The position numbers were made by a program, and so were the translations under genes. Shown here piece after piece: positions 1-8,087 of a stretch of 64,000 bases of DNA. The DNA lies in contig NZ_CP097870.1 of NCBI RefSeq assembly GCF_029223545.1, positions 2,480,001-2,544,000 on the forward strand. The letters are read 5' to 3'. The notes under the pieces were generated by a model. It was not told where the DNA came from and did no database searches. It saw only the letters and a list, made by a program, of their open reading frames with translations. Source of the DNA: Thauera sp. GDN1 (lineage in GTDB: Bacteria; Pseudomonadota; Gammaproteobacteria; Burkholderiales; Rhodocyclaceae). Position 1 is the first letter of the stretch. Each line of letters opens with the position of its first letter.

Positions 1-25
1 CGACACCCGCGACGGCACGGACGTG

Positions 26-59
26 AAAAAGCCCGCCGGGCGTAATGACCGGCGGGCTT
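26..59 (-). terminator. Rho-independent terminator of the DUF1329-DUF1302 operon
   Basis: Read on the minus strand, a GC-rich 9-bp stem (positions 49-57 pairing with 31-39, extended by two A-T pairs) with a loop of about 9 nt is followed directly by a run of five T (30-26). It lies about 20 nt after the DUF1302 stop codon, which fits a standard intrinsic terminator. Confidence 0.85.
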
Positions 60-81
60 CGGGGACTGCTTCAGGACGGGC

Positions 82-1743
82 TCAGAAGGTGTACTTCACC
101 ACCAGGGAGAGCTGGTCGCGGTCGGTCAGCTGGCGGTTCTTGACCGGATCCAGGCTGGCATCGCCGAAGTAGCCCAGGTAGGTCAGGCCGACCTGCAGGT
201 TGCGGCGATAGGTCATCGTCGCGCCCACGCTCAGGCGATGGTCACCCTCGCCCATGCCGAGGTTGCCCTGCAGCGTGCGCCCCTTGAGCTGGCGCGAATA
301 GCTGATCGGCACGCCCAGTTCCCAGTTCTCGATGATGCCCGGGTAGGTCAGGCTGAGCGTCGACGCGAAGGCCAGGCCGTAGCTGCCGAAGTTCAGCGAG
401 TCGGACTCAAGTGAGGGCACCGAGACAAAACCGGGCGGCGGCGCCAGCGGGCTATACGTTGCGGAGGTATTCCCCGTGGCACCGGGAACGCGTCGCGCCT
501 CTGGGTTGCGGACATCCACATATGCCAGCTCGGCCAGGAAGTTGGCCTGCGGAGCCAGGAAGGTGCGGCCCAGGTTGATGAATGTGTTGATGTTCGTCTG
601 CAACACGTCAGCCGTGGTCGCCGTCGGGATAGGCTTGGCGCTCGCCGGGCCAAGCCTCGTGTTTACCAGAGCCGGCGCGTCCTTACGGTAGGAGATCTCG
701 CCACCGAGCGTCGCAATGCCAAAACTGGTGCTGAATGTGGCGCCCAGCATCTTGATGTCTTCGAAGTAGCGATGGTTGAAGCCAAAGCCGCTGCCATCCG
801 AGACCACCGAGTCGACATCCACCATCGGAGCTCGATCGTGGTAGTTGAGGTAGATCAGGCCCACCTCGGTCTCGTCCGTTACGCGGTACTTTGCGCCGAC
901 ACCCCACTGCCCCGTGTTCCCCGGTTTCTCGTCAGCCCTTCGCAGAGCGCTGCAGGTCGGCCCAGGGGTGAGGCAGATGGAACCCGGCCCAACAACGTCG
1001 GACGTACTCATGAACGAACCGGGGGCATTTACAAGCGTCTTATGCCAACCGTACTGCACATGCGCCATTAGCGATAACTTGTCATTGACCTCGTACAAGG
1101 CCGAGATCTGGTCTTCCGGCAGCAGTTGGTCCTTCACCTCGGTGCCCGGAATGCCCGCCTTGGTGCCGTCCGCAGGGCCCTGCGCACCCGAGATGCCGGG
1201 GATGAACAGGGTCTCACCCCAGGAGACGACATGCTTGCCGAGACGGACCGTCGCGCGCCCCTCCTGACCGACATCGAACGAGGTGTAGCCGTAAGCGTCG
1301 AGCAGACGGCTGTAGCCGCCGTGGTAACGCTTGGCGCCGCTGGTGAAACGATTAGCCGGCCCGCCGATCTTGTTCGGGAACGACGTGCCGTCGTTGTCGT
1401 TCGAGCTGTGATAGACGTCGTCGTAGAAGGTGCTGGCCGACAGGATGAAGCCCGAGCTCCCCTTCTTGAAATGGGTGTCGAGCAGCAGGCTCACGCGGTT
1501 CGACGTCAGTGCCCCCTTGTCGAAGTTGTTGTCGCCGTCGTTGCCCGACGAGTTCGTTAGGTTCGATGAAAGCACCGGATCCCGCTCCTCGAGCCGGGTC
1601 GAGAGCGTATAGGTCGTGGTGATGCGCGACTCCAGCACCGCCCCGTTGTCGAACTCGACCGCATCGAAGGCCATTGCCGGCGCGGCGATCCCCATCCCGA
1701 TCACGGCCAGTGCGATCGCCTTCATTTTCTTGTGCAGTTTCAT
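82..1743 (-). CDS. DUF1302 family outer-membrane protein (copy 1)
   Basis: This 553-residue protein has a clear Sec signal peptide (residues 1-25, ending AMA). The remainder is rich in alternating hydrophobic and aromatic strands and ends in a C-terminal Phe (KYTF), as outer-membrane beta-barrels do. DUF1302 proteins are commonly encoded beside DUF1329 proteins in gene sets for hydrophobic substrates such as steroids, so a porin-like or envelope transport role is inferred. It follows the DUF1329 gene by about 30 nt, and a GGGAG ribosome site sits upstream of the ATG. A second copy of the same pair lies near 18.5-21.5 kb and shares conserved stretches such as STFYDDVYH and RYHGGYSR. No enzymatic motif is seen. 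Confidence 0.85.
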   Translation of the reverse strand: MKLHKKMKAIALAVIGMGIAAPAMAFDAVEFDNGAVLESRITTTYTLSTRLEERDPVLSSNLTNSSGNDGDNNFDKGALTSNRVSLLLDTHFKKGSSGFILSASTFYDDVYHSSNDNDGTSFPNKIGGPANRFTSGAKRYHGGYSRLLDAYGYTSFDVGQEGRATVRLGKHVVSWGETLFIPGISGAQGPADGTKAGIPGTEVKDQLLPEDQISALYEVNDKLSLMAHVQYGWHKTLVNAPGSFMSTSDVVGPGSICLTPGPTCSALRRADEKPGNTGQWGVGAKYRVTDETEVGLIYLNYHDRAPMVDVDSVVSDGSGFGFNHRYFEDIKMLGATFSTSFGIATLGGEISYRKDAPALVNTRLGPASAKPIPTATTADVLQTNINTFINLGRTFLAPQANFLAELAYVDVRNPEARRVPGATGNTSATYSPLAPPPGFVSVPSLESDSLNFGSYGLAFASTLSLTYPGIIENWELGVPISYSRQLKGRTLQGNLGMGEGDHRLSVGATMTYRRNLQVGLTYLGYFGDASLDPVKNRQLTDRDQLSLVVKYTF

Positions 1744-1772
1744 GCTGCGTTACTCCCTGAATGACGAGTCGA

Positions 1773-3155
1773 TCACTGGCCCATGGCGCGCAGTGCGGCC
1801 GGGGTATACATGTCCGAAGTCAGGTCGCCCTTGTTGAGGACGAAGGCCTTGTCGCGTTCCTGGATCAGGTTGAAGCCGACGTAGGAGCCCGAGTTCAGGT
1901 CATGGAAGAAAGAGGTGCCCGCCTGCCACGCGTTGAGGTCGAAGGCGTAGTAGTGGTTGATGAAGGCGTGCTGCCACAGCTGCCCGCGCGTGTCGTAGTA
2001 ATCACCCACCGAGGCTTGCCAGTTGTCCTCGTCGATGTACATCACGCGCTTGCCGAAGGCGTGGCGATAGCCTTCCTTAAGCGAGCCCTCCAGCACCCAG
2101 ACGCGGCGCAGCTCGTAGCGGATGTAGTTCGGGTTGGCGTGGCCCTTTTGCAGCAGGTCGGCGTACTTGACGTCCTTCGAATGGATCCGGTACGAGTTGG
2201 CCGGGATGTACAGTTCCTTCTTGCCGTGCAGCTTCCACTCGTAACGGCTGGGGTCGCCGTTCATCAGGCGATCCTGGTCGATCGTCAGCTTGCCGCTCGT
2301 CCCACCCATCGGCGAATCGAAGCCATAGGTCGGCAGCTGACGCACACGACGGGTCCCCGGGTCGTACTGCCAGGCCAGGCGCTTGGCCTTGGCGAAGTTG
2401 ACCGGCTCCTGCGACGCGGTGAAGCTGCCACGGTCGCGCTCGGGCAGCAGCGTGCCGGACAGGGAATAGGCCATCAGGCCTTCCATCGGCTTGCCGATCT
2501 CGGACGGCGAGGTGACGACGTTGAGGTTCTTGTTGATCTGCCGTCCCCAGGTGATGGAGCCGTCCGAGCCGACGTCGGCGATATCACGCACGATGCTTTC
2601 GCTGAAGGCGCGGTAAGGGAAGTTCATGTTGGCGAGCACTTCCATCGGCTCCTTGGGGATCGGAAAGCCGATCGGCCCCTTGTAGCCGGTGTAACCCAGC
2701 CCGCCATCGGTCAGCTCCGCCTCGAGCGCGTTCTTCTTCGCGACCTCGCAGATGATGTCCGGGTAACGGAAATCGCGCCGGCTCTGATAGACCGGCATGC
2801 GGAAGGTCTCGGGGAAGCGCTTGAACATGGCCCTCTGACCTTCGCTCAGCTTGTCCGCGTACTTGTCCACGTTCGCCGCGGTGATCTCGAACAGCGGCTT
2901 GTCTTCCGGATACACGTCGACCGGATGCTGGCCGGCATGGAGCGTGTATTCGACGTGCGGCGGCTTCCCCAGCCACTTTCCGGAGAAGGCCGGGATGCTG
3001 CCGTCCGCGTTCGGGCCGGCCTCGGCACCGACACAAGTAAGTTCCTTGCCAAGCTTCGCGGCTTCGGCTTCGGTCACCTTGGCCATCGCATTACCGGCAG
3101 CCATCGACAACGCGATCGTGGTCATGACCGGCACCCAAACACGGGTTTTAATCAT
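1773..3155 (-). CDS. DUF1329 family periplasmic/outer-membrane associated protein (copy 1)
   Basis: This 460-residue protein has a Sec signal peptide (residues 1-25, GNAMA). The mature part shows DUF1329 hallmarks, including a conserved GKELTC segment just after the signal, and IDQDRLMNGDP, RYELRRVWVLEG and YIDEDNW later on. DUF1329 proteins are thought to be exported, with a LolB-like fold, and to partner DUF1302 proteins in handling hydrophobic compounds; the substrate is not known. A strong AGGAAGGAGA ribosome site precedes the ATG. The gene heads a two-gene operon with DUF1302, and one copy of the steroid-block motif lies 132 nt upstream, so co-regulation with the steroid genes is inferred. 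Confidence 0.85.
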   Translation of the reverse strand: MIKTRVWVPVMTTIALSMAAGNAMAKVTEAEAAKLGKELTCVGAEAGPNADGSIPAFSGKWLGKPPHVEYTLHAGQHPVDVYPEDKPLFEITAANVDKYADKLSEGQRAMFKRFPETFRMPVYQSRRDFRYPDIICEVAKKNALEAELTDGGLGYTGYKGPIGFPIPKEPMEVLANMNFPYRAFSESIVRDIADVGSDGSITWGRQINKNLNVVTSPSEIGKPMEGLMAYSLSGTLLPERDRGSFTASQEPVNFAKAKRLAWQYDPGTRRVRQLPTYGFDSPMGGTSGKLTIDQDRLMNGDPSRYEWKLHGKKELYIPANSYRIHSKDVKYADLLQKGHANPNYIRYELRRVWVLEGSLKEGYRHAFGKRVMYIDEDNWQASVGDYYDTRGQLWQHAFINHYYAFDLNAWQAGTSFFHDLNSGSYVGFNLIQERDKAFVLNKGDLTSDMYTPAALRAMGQ

Positions 3156-3287
3156 TTAAGTCTCCTTCCTGGTGGGCGTATCAAGTATCCCGATTGATCC
3201 AGCGAACCGGATGCGGGGGGCTTGGTCTCTTCCTCGGGCCGTTCCTGCATCCGTGATGGCATTGTTTTGCCATCAGCTCACTGCCTA

Positions 3288-3305
3288 CATCGTCCGATGA
3301 GACTA
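3288..3305 (-). promoter_or_regulatory. Steroid-block motif, copy a (upstream of DUF1329 copy 1)
   Basis: The coding strand reads TAGTCT-CATC-GGACGATG, a perfect match to the consensus of the nine copies. It lies between the acyl-CoA synthetase stop and the DUF1329 start. A hexamer AACAAT follows 21 nt downstream and could be a -10 box. An unrelated 7-bp hairpin (3254-3260 with 3269-3275) lies just downstream of the motif. Confidence 0.6.
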
Positions 3306-3329
3306 AGTCGCAGGCAGCGGCCGAAATAC

Positions 3330-5030
3330 TCAGCCCTGAGCCGCATCGACGAATGCCTTGCGCAGTTGTCCCTTGAGCAGCTTGCCGGCCGGATTGCGCG
3401 GCAAGGCATCGGTCAGCACCTGCACGACGGCTGGCACCTTGTACGCCGCCAGATGCGCCCCGACGTGGGCGCGCAGGGCGTGCGCGTCCAGGCCACTGCC
3501 CTCGCGCACCGATACCACCGCCACCACCGCCTCGCCCGTTTCCTCGTCGGGCACGGCGAACACCGCCGCCTCCAGGACGTCCGGCTGGTGCAGCAGGCAG
3601 GACTCGACCTCGGCCGCCGCGATCTTCTCGCCGCAGCGGTTGATGACGTCCTTGATCCGGTCGACGACGAACAGGAAGCCCTCCTCGTCCAGATAGCCGA
3701 CGTCGCCCGTGCGGAACCAGCCGTCGCTCATCGCGGCCGCGGTGGCCTCCGGATTGCGCCAGTAGCCCTGCATCACGGTCACGCCGCGCAGCCAGATCTC
3801 GCCCTGCTCGCAGGGCGGCAGGGGCTGCCCGTCGGCGTCGGCGATGCGGACATCGACGATCGGCGAGGTGAGGCCCGAACTGCGCGGCTGGTAGGCGAAC
3901 AGCGCGCCCGATGCGGCGGCGCCGACGCCGTTGGTCTCGGTCAGGCCGAAGCCGATGCCCGACAGCGAATTCGGCCGCCGCTGCATCACCTCGTCGATCA
4001 GCCGCTGCGGCAGGCCCGCGCCGCCGAAGCCCAGGCCCGCCAGCGTCCCGGTCTGCGTCGGATCGTCGAAGCCCGGCTGCGCCAGCAACTGCATCACCAT
4101 CGATGGCGCGCCGTTGAACTGGGTGATCCGCTCCTCGCGGATGACCTCGAGCGCCTGCGCCGGATCCCATCGGCTCACGAACACCAGTTGGCGGCCGTTG
4201 CGCAGCGCGCTGAGCAGTTGCGCATGCAGGCCGCTGACGTGGAACAGCGGCACGGCCGTCAGGGTGGTGGGCGGCAGGCCCTTCGCCATCAGCGCCGCGA
4301 CCGCCTCGGGCGAGGTCATGCCCGACAGCGCGCCGATATAGTCGATGTTGAACAAGGCCTGGCACACCGCGCGCTGGGACGACAGCACGCCCTTCGCCCG
4401 GCTGGTCGCCCCCGAGGTGAACAGGATCAGCGCCGGGTCATCGGGACCGAGCGCCGGCGAGCTCACCGGCTCCGCCGCCCGGGTGGCGGCGATTCGGTAG
4501 TCGGTGATGCCCGCGGGCATCTCGGCCTCGCCCACGCACAGGATGCGGCAGTCCGCGACCCGGGTGTCGCCGCCGATGCGCGCCAGGCGCTCGGCGTCGC
4601 AGGCGAAGACGCGCGGCTCGACGTCGTCCAGCGCGGCATGCAACTCCTCGCCGAGGCCGAAGCTGTTCAGCGGCGCCGGCACGGCACCGATCAGCGCCGC
4701 AGCGGCGAACACCACGGCCCACTCCGGCCGGTTGCGCATGGCGATGGCGACGCGCTCGCCCGGCTGCACGCCCCAGGCCCGCAGTTGCGCGGCGACCGCG
4801 TCGGCCTCGGCGAAGAAGCGGTCGAAGGTCCAGGCCTCGCCCTGGTAACGGATGAAGGGCTTGGCGCCATGCGCCCGCCCGCTCGCAATCAGGGCGGGCA
4901 GCGTGGGGAAGGCGTTGCGGTAGGCGCGCACGCTGCGGCCATCGACATTCACCTCCACCATCTCGAAGGGGGCGCCGGGCGCGGTCAGTTGGGCTCGAAC
5001 CTTGTGGGCCAGTTCGGAAAGCGGGGACAT
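3330..5030 (-). CDS. Acyl-CoA synthetase (ANL superfamily), probably for a steroid-derived acid
   Basis: This 566-residue class I adenylate-forming enzyme has the AMP-binding P-loop at about residues 205-214 (TSGATSRAKG), the GFGLTETNG motif, the GWFRTGDVG hinge region and a C-terminal catalytic-Lys segment (PRNPAGKLLKG). It would turn a carboxylic acid into its CoA thioester with ATP. The ATG at 5030 was chosen because AGGAG lies 8 nt upstream; a longer in-frame start at 5111 would overlap the preceding gene. The gene follows the MBL-fold gene by 16 nt. A FadD3-like role (activation of the C/D-ring propionate HIP) is plausible from the surrounding ipd genes, but the substrate cannot be read from the sequence. 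The P-loop has Ala where Thr is usual (TSGAT for TSGTT). Confidence 0.85.
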   Translation of the reverse strand: MSPLSELAHKVRAQLTAPGAPFEMVEVNVDGRSVRAYRNAFPTLPALIASGRAHGAKPFIRYQGEAWTFDRFFAEADAVAAQLRAWGVQPGERVAIAMRNRPEWAVVFAAAALIGAVPAPLNSFGLGEELHAALDDVEPRVFACDAERLARIGGDTRVADCRILCVGEAEMPAGITDYRIAATRAAEPVSSPALGPDDPALILFTSGATSRAKGVLSSQRAVCQALFNIDYIGALSGMTSPEAVAALMAKGLPPTTLTAVPLFHVSGLHAQLLSALRNGRQLVFVSRWDPAQALEVIREERITQFNGAPSMVMQLLAQPGFDDPTQTGTLAGLGFGGAGLPQRLIDEVMQRRPNSLSGIGFGLTETNGVGAAASGALFAYQPRSSGLTSPIVDVRIADADGQPLPPCEQGEIWLRGVTVMQGYWRNPEATAAAMSDGWFRTGDVGYLDEEGFLFVVDRIKDVINRCGEKIAAAEVESCLLHQPDVLEAAVFAVPDEETGEAVVAVVSVREGSGLDAHALRAHVGAHLAAYKVPAVVQVLTDALPRNPAGKLLKGQLRKAFVDAAQG

Positions 5031-5046
5031 CGGTGACTCCTGAAGA

Positions 5047-6120
5047 TCAGTTTGCAAGGCTGAAGCGATAAAGGCCGTCGTCGTCAAGCACGCGCCGGAC
5101 CTCGCCCGCATAGCGCAGCCAGGACAGGTGGGCGATGGTTTCCCCCAGCGCCATCATGTCCTCGACCGCGCTGAGGGTACGCGGGAACAGCCTCGCCTTG
5201 GTCTCGAAAGCGGTGGACGCACCGGATTCACGCAGATGGGTGCGCACGATATCGAACTGCAGCCGGTGATGGGCGTGCAGTTCCGCGACCCGCGGCAACA
5301 GCCCGCTGAACACGCGCTCGTGCGAGGGCAGCACCAGCGTTTCCGGCGCCAGCAAGGCGAGGCGGTCGAGCGAGTCGAGCCAGAGCTTGAGCGGATTGGC
5401 CTCGGGTTCGATGTCGGAGACCAGCACGTTGGAGGTGATGCGCGGCAACAGCTGGTCGCCCGCGATCAGCAGGTGGTCGCCCGCGCAGTACAGGCAGGCA
5501 TGTTCGGGCGAATGCCCCTCGCCGATCACCACCCGCCAGTCGCGCCCGCCGATCGTCAGCACCTGGCCTTCGCGCAGGCGGTTGAACGCGCGCGGATGGG
5601 GCGGCATGAAGGGGTCGCGGCGCAGCTTGGCGAACATCTCCTCCACGCGCTCGCGCGGCATGCCGGCGCGCAGATAGAACCGGAGCAGCGAATCGGGAAG
5701 CGGCTCGGGCGGCGGCCCGGCCAGCGTGCGCATGGTGAAGTACTCGCCATGCGTCATGTACAGCGGCGCCTCGAAGCGCTCGGTCAGCCACGCCGACAGG
5801 CCGGCGTGGTCGTAATGGAAGTGCGTGCAGATCACGCCCTTGAGCGGCAGGCCGTCGAAATGGCGCTCGACGATCGTCTCCCACAGCGCACGCGAGGTCG
5901 GCAGGTTCAGGCCGGTATCGACGATGAACCAGCCATCGCTGTCGCGCAGCAGGTAGACGTTGATGTGGTCGAGCTGCATCGGCATCGGCATGCGCGCCCA
6001 GAATACGCCCGGCGCGAGCGTGACCAGTTCGCCGTCGGGCTGGGGCGGGGCGAACGGGAATGCGATCCGGTCCAGGGTGCCGGACGCCACCTCTGCAGGG
6101 GGATGCGCGGTTTCGACCAT
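5047..6120 (-). CDS. Metallo-beta-lactamase-fold hydrolase
   Basis: The 357-residue protein carries the HxHxDH zinc motif (THFHYDH, His100-His102-Asp104-His105). Further metal-ligand segments are GHSPEH near residue 205, AGDQLL, and PSHERVF near residue 270. The fold covers thioesterases, lactonases and glyoxalase II-like enzymes. A thioester or lactone hydrolase acting on a steroid intermediate is inferred only from context, namely its operon with an acyl-CoA synthetase. GGAGA precedes the start. The promoter region is shared with the divergent kshA gene and holds two copies of the steroid-block motif. Confidence 0.8.
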   Translation of the reverse strand: MVETAHPPAEVASGTLDRIAFPFAPPQPDGELVTLAPGVFWARMPMPMQLDHINVYLLRDSDGWFIVDTGLNLPTSRALWETIVERHFDGLPLKGVICTHFHYDHAGLSAWLTERFEAPLYMTHGEYFTMRTLAGPPPEPLPDSLLRFYLRAGMPRERVEEMFAKLRRDPFMPPHPRAFNRLREGQVLTIGGRDWRVVIGEGHSPEHACLYCAGDHLLIAGDQLLPRITSNVLVSDIEPEANPLKLWLDSLDRLALLAPETLVLPSHERVFSGLLPRVAELHAHHRLQFDIVRTHLRESGASTAFETKARLFPRTLSAVEDMMALGETIAHLSWLRYAGEVRRVLDDDGLYRFSLAN

Positions 6121-6183
6121 GGTGTCTCCGTCCTTGTCGTTGTTGTCCGAGCCTCACATTAGGCGGGGCCATCGGTCACGGAC

Positions 6184-6201
6184 ACGTCCAAAAGGACGAT
6201 G
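6184..6201 (+). promoter_or_regulatory. Steroid-block motif, copy b (upstream of kshA)
   Basis: The coding strand reads ACGTCC-AAAA-GGACGATG. Its core CGTCC-N4-GGACG is a perfect inverted repeat, which suggests a dimeric DNA-binding protein. GACCAT follows exactly 20 nt downstream, and the kshA start is 161 nt downstream. Confidence 0.55.
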
Positions 6202-6235
6202 CCCCACCCCGGCGGCGAACCGACCATGATTTAGC

Positions 6236-6253
6236 CATCGTCCAAACAGGGGA
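6236..6253 (-). promoter_or_regulatory. Steroid-block motif, copy c (half-conserved, upstream of the MBL hydrolase)
   Basis: The coding strand reads TCCCCT-GTTT-GGACGATG. Only the GGACGATG half is intact. It is oriented toward the MBL-fold gene and lies 115 nt from its start, back to back with copy b in the divergent region. Confidence 0.4.
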
Positions 6254-6362
6254 TGTGAGCGCCATCCCCGGCCACCAGAATCGATCACGTTCGGGCTTTC
6301 AGGCCGGCACTTGGCGCCAACCCGATGGATTGACATTGGATCACTACGAAGAGGAGGCCCGC

Positions 6363-7469
6363 ATGGCCACAACGAAAGACTATCGCCTAGGCGAATACAC
6401 CTTCCCGCGCGGCTGGTTCATGATCGCCGAAGCGTCGGAACTGGATACCCACAAGCCGCACGCGGTGCGCTTCTTCGGCCAGGACTTCGCGCTCTACCGC
6501 GGCCGCGAGAGCGGCAAGGTGGTGCTGCTCGACGCCTACTGCCCGCACATGAAGACCCACCTCGCCGCGCCCAACAAGACCTCGTACGTGGTGCTCGACG
6601 GCGGCGGCACCAACGTCGAAGGTGACGGCATCCGCTGCCCCTACCACGGCTGGCGCTTCGGTGCCGACGGCAAGTGCGACCACATCCCCTACCACGAAGG
6701 CCAGATCCCGGCCGCAGCCAAGGTGAAGTCGTGGCCGGTGGTCGAGAGCCTGGGGGCGATCTGGGTGTGGCACGACCCGGAAGGCGGCGAACCGGAATGG
6801 GATCACCCCATGCTCGCTGAATGGAACGACCCGGCCTGGGTGCACTGGAAGTTCGACCACCTCGGCATGCTCAACCAGCACCCGCAGGAAGTCATCGACA
6901 ACATCTGCGACTACGGCCACCTGAGCCCGATCCACGGCTCGACCGTGCTCAAGTACGAGAACGAGTTCCAGGGCCACAAAGCGATCCAGCGCCAGTGCGG
7001 CCCGCACCGCACCCTGGTCGGTGAGGACGGCGTCAGCCCGATCCTGCACACCATCACCATGTACCACGGCCCTGGCGTGCTGATCTCGCACCTCACCGGC
7101 CTGTACGACGCCGTGATGATGATCTGCAACACCCCGGTCGAGGATGGTTCGATCAAGGTCTGGCACGCCCTGCTGGTGAAGTCGCCGAGTGGCAGCAAGG
7201 TGGCGACCCACACCGACATGGTGGCAGCGCGCCACTATCAGGAGATGGCACTCACCGCCTTCGCCCAGGACTTCGAGGTGTGGTCGCACAAGGCGGCCTG
7301 CCTGAACGGGCTCTTCATCCCGAGCGACGGCCCGTTCATGAAGGCGCGCATCTGGTACAAGCAGTTCTACAACCCGCGTGCGAAGAAGAACGAATACCTC
7401 GAGCAGTGCGAGGGCTACTACGTGCCGAAGGGGATTGCGCCTTACACCGACGAGCCTGTCGCCGCCTGA
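6363..7469 (+). CDS. kshA: Rieske non-haem iron oxygenase, KshA-like 3-ketosteroid 9-alpha-hydroxylase
   Basis: This 368-residue oxygenase has a Rieske [2Fe-2S] site with Cys60-x-His62 and Cys92-x2-His95. The mononuclear iron site is predicted as His186 and His191 (DYGHLSPIH) plus Asp303. Length and layout fit KshA, the oxygenase of 3-ketosteroid 9-alpha-hydroxylase, which with KstD triggers opening of steroid ring B. The ATG follows AGGAGG by 5 nt; the frame is open further upstream but without a ribosome site. The gene is monocistronic: a strong terminator follows and the divergent neighbours belong to another unit. No KshB-type reductase is encoded in the window, so the electron donor must come from elsewhere. 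A related steroid or bile-acid Rieske oxygenase cannot be excluded. Confidence 0.75.
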   Translation: MATTKDYRLGEYTFPRGWFMIAEASELDTHKPHAVRFFGQDFALYRGRESGKVVLLDAYCPHMKTHLAAPNKTSYVVLDGGGTNVEGDGIRCPYHGWRFGADGKCDHIPYHEGQIPAAAKVKSWPVVESLGAIWVWHDPEGGEPEWDHPMLAEWNDPAWVHWKFDHLGMLNQHPQEVIDNICDYGHLSPIHGSTVLKYENEFQGHKAIQRQCGPHRTLVGEDGVSPILHTITMYHGPGVLISHLTGLYDAVMMICNTPVEDGSIKVWHALLVKSPSGSKVATHTDMVAARHYQEMALTAFAQDFEVWSHKAACLNGLFIPSDGPFMKARIWYKQFYNPRAKKNEYLEQCEGYYVPKGIAPYTDEPVAA

Positions 7470-7495
7470 GGCCAGCGGACGTTTGCAGCGCAGAC

Positions 7496-7532
7496 ACGGC
7501 TCGTCATCCAGACGGGCCGTTTTTTCTTTTTC
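7496..7532 (+). terminator. Rho-independent terminator after kshA
   Basis: A 10-bp stem (7496-7505 with 7511-7520, one G-T wobble) with the 5-nt loop ATCCA is followed by TTTTTCTTTTTC. It starts 27 nt after the kshA stop codon. Confidence 0.85.
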
Positions 7533-7552
7533 TGACGACAAGGAAGGCTGAC

Positions 7553-7846
7553 ATGGCCCTTGCACACATCGCACCCTGGGCGGGACTCATCGGACTCATC
7601 GGTCTGGCCGGGCTCGCGGGCATTCGCTGCCCGGTTACGTCAACGCAGCCTGGCGCAGCCATCCGCCTGCTGGGGCTGCTGGGTCTGGCGGGACTGGCCG
7701 GTTTCTGGATCGACGGCGCCGGCGCCATGGGCGCCTTTGGTGCGCTTGGCCTATGGAACCACCAGTCCCCGAAGCTCGCGATCTGGGGGCGCCTGGGCTG
7801 GGCCGGGCTGGCCGGCTTGCCCTTCGCACTCGGCGCAATGACCTGA
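7553..7846 (+). CDS. Small hydrophobic Gly-Leu repeat protein
   Basis: A 97-residue product is predicted, with AGGAAGG 5 nt before the ATG. It contains two short Gly-Leu/Ala repeats, GLIGLIGLAGLAG near residue 11 and LLGLLGLAGLAG near residue 39, and a third GWAGLAGL near residue 83; each could form a small-residue transmembrane helix. The first repeat is visible in the DNA as 9-nt near-repeats. The gene starts only 20 nt after the kshA terminator, so it would depend on readthrough or its own promoter. I do not recognise the family. A membrane peptide is likely if it is expressed. Confidence 0.5.
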   Translation: MALAHIAPWAGLIGLIGLAGLAGIRCPVTSTQPGAAIRLLGLLGLAGLAGFWIDGAGAMGAFGALGLWNHQSPKLAIWGRLGWAGLAGLPFALGAMT

Positions 7847-8087
7847 AAGATTCTCGGCGCCGCGCGGCGCGTGCGAACTCGGCCGCGCGCAATGCGGTGG
7901 TCTACTACAACGAGAGGGAACTGACTGCGATGCGCATGGGCGTGACCTGGGGCGGGCAGGTCTACGACCTGATCGGTGTCCACATGCGTTCGATGCAGGC
8001 GTGTCCGCCATGCCAGAAAGGCGGCACGCCGTGCATTCGCACCCAGTAAGACGATCCCCCCGCCGCAAGGCACGTCACCGCCAGCCC

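Noticed and set aside
1761..3197. Long open frame on the plus strand opposite DUF1329
   Set aside because: The minus strand encodes a clear DUF1329 protein with signal peptide and ribosome site; the opposite frame is Arg/Val/Gln-rich low-quality protein typical of antisense frames in GC-rich DNA.
3254..3275. Hairpin TGATGGC/GCCATCA as a terminator of the synthetase operon
   Set aside because: It lacks a T-run on either strand and lies downstream of a motif copy, inside the DUF1329 leader; it may be only a leader hairpin.
3222..5036. 604-codon plus-strand frame opposite the acyl-CoA synthetase
   Set aside because: The synthetase has all its motifs on the minus strand; the plus frame has no recognisable domain and an Arg/Gln/His-rich composition.
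6060..6362. N-terminal extension of KshA by about 100 residues
   Set aside because: It would cover the divergent promoter and both motif copies; AGGAGG before 6363 gives the normal start.
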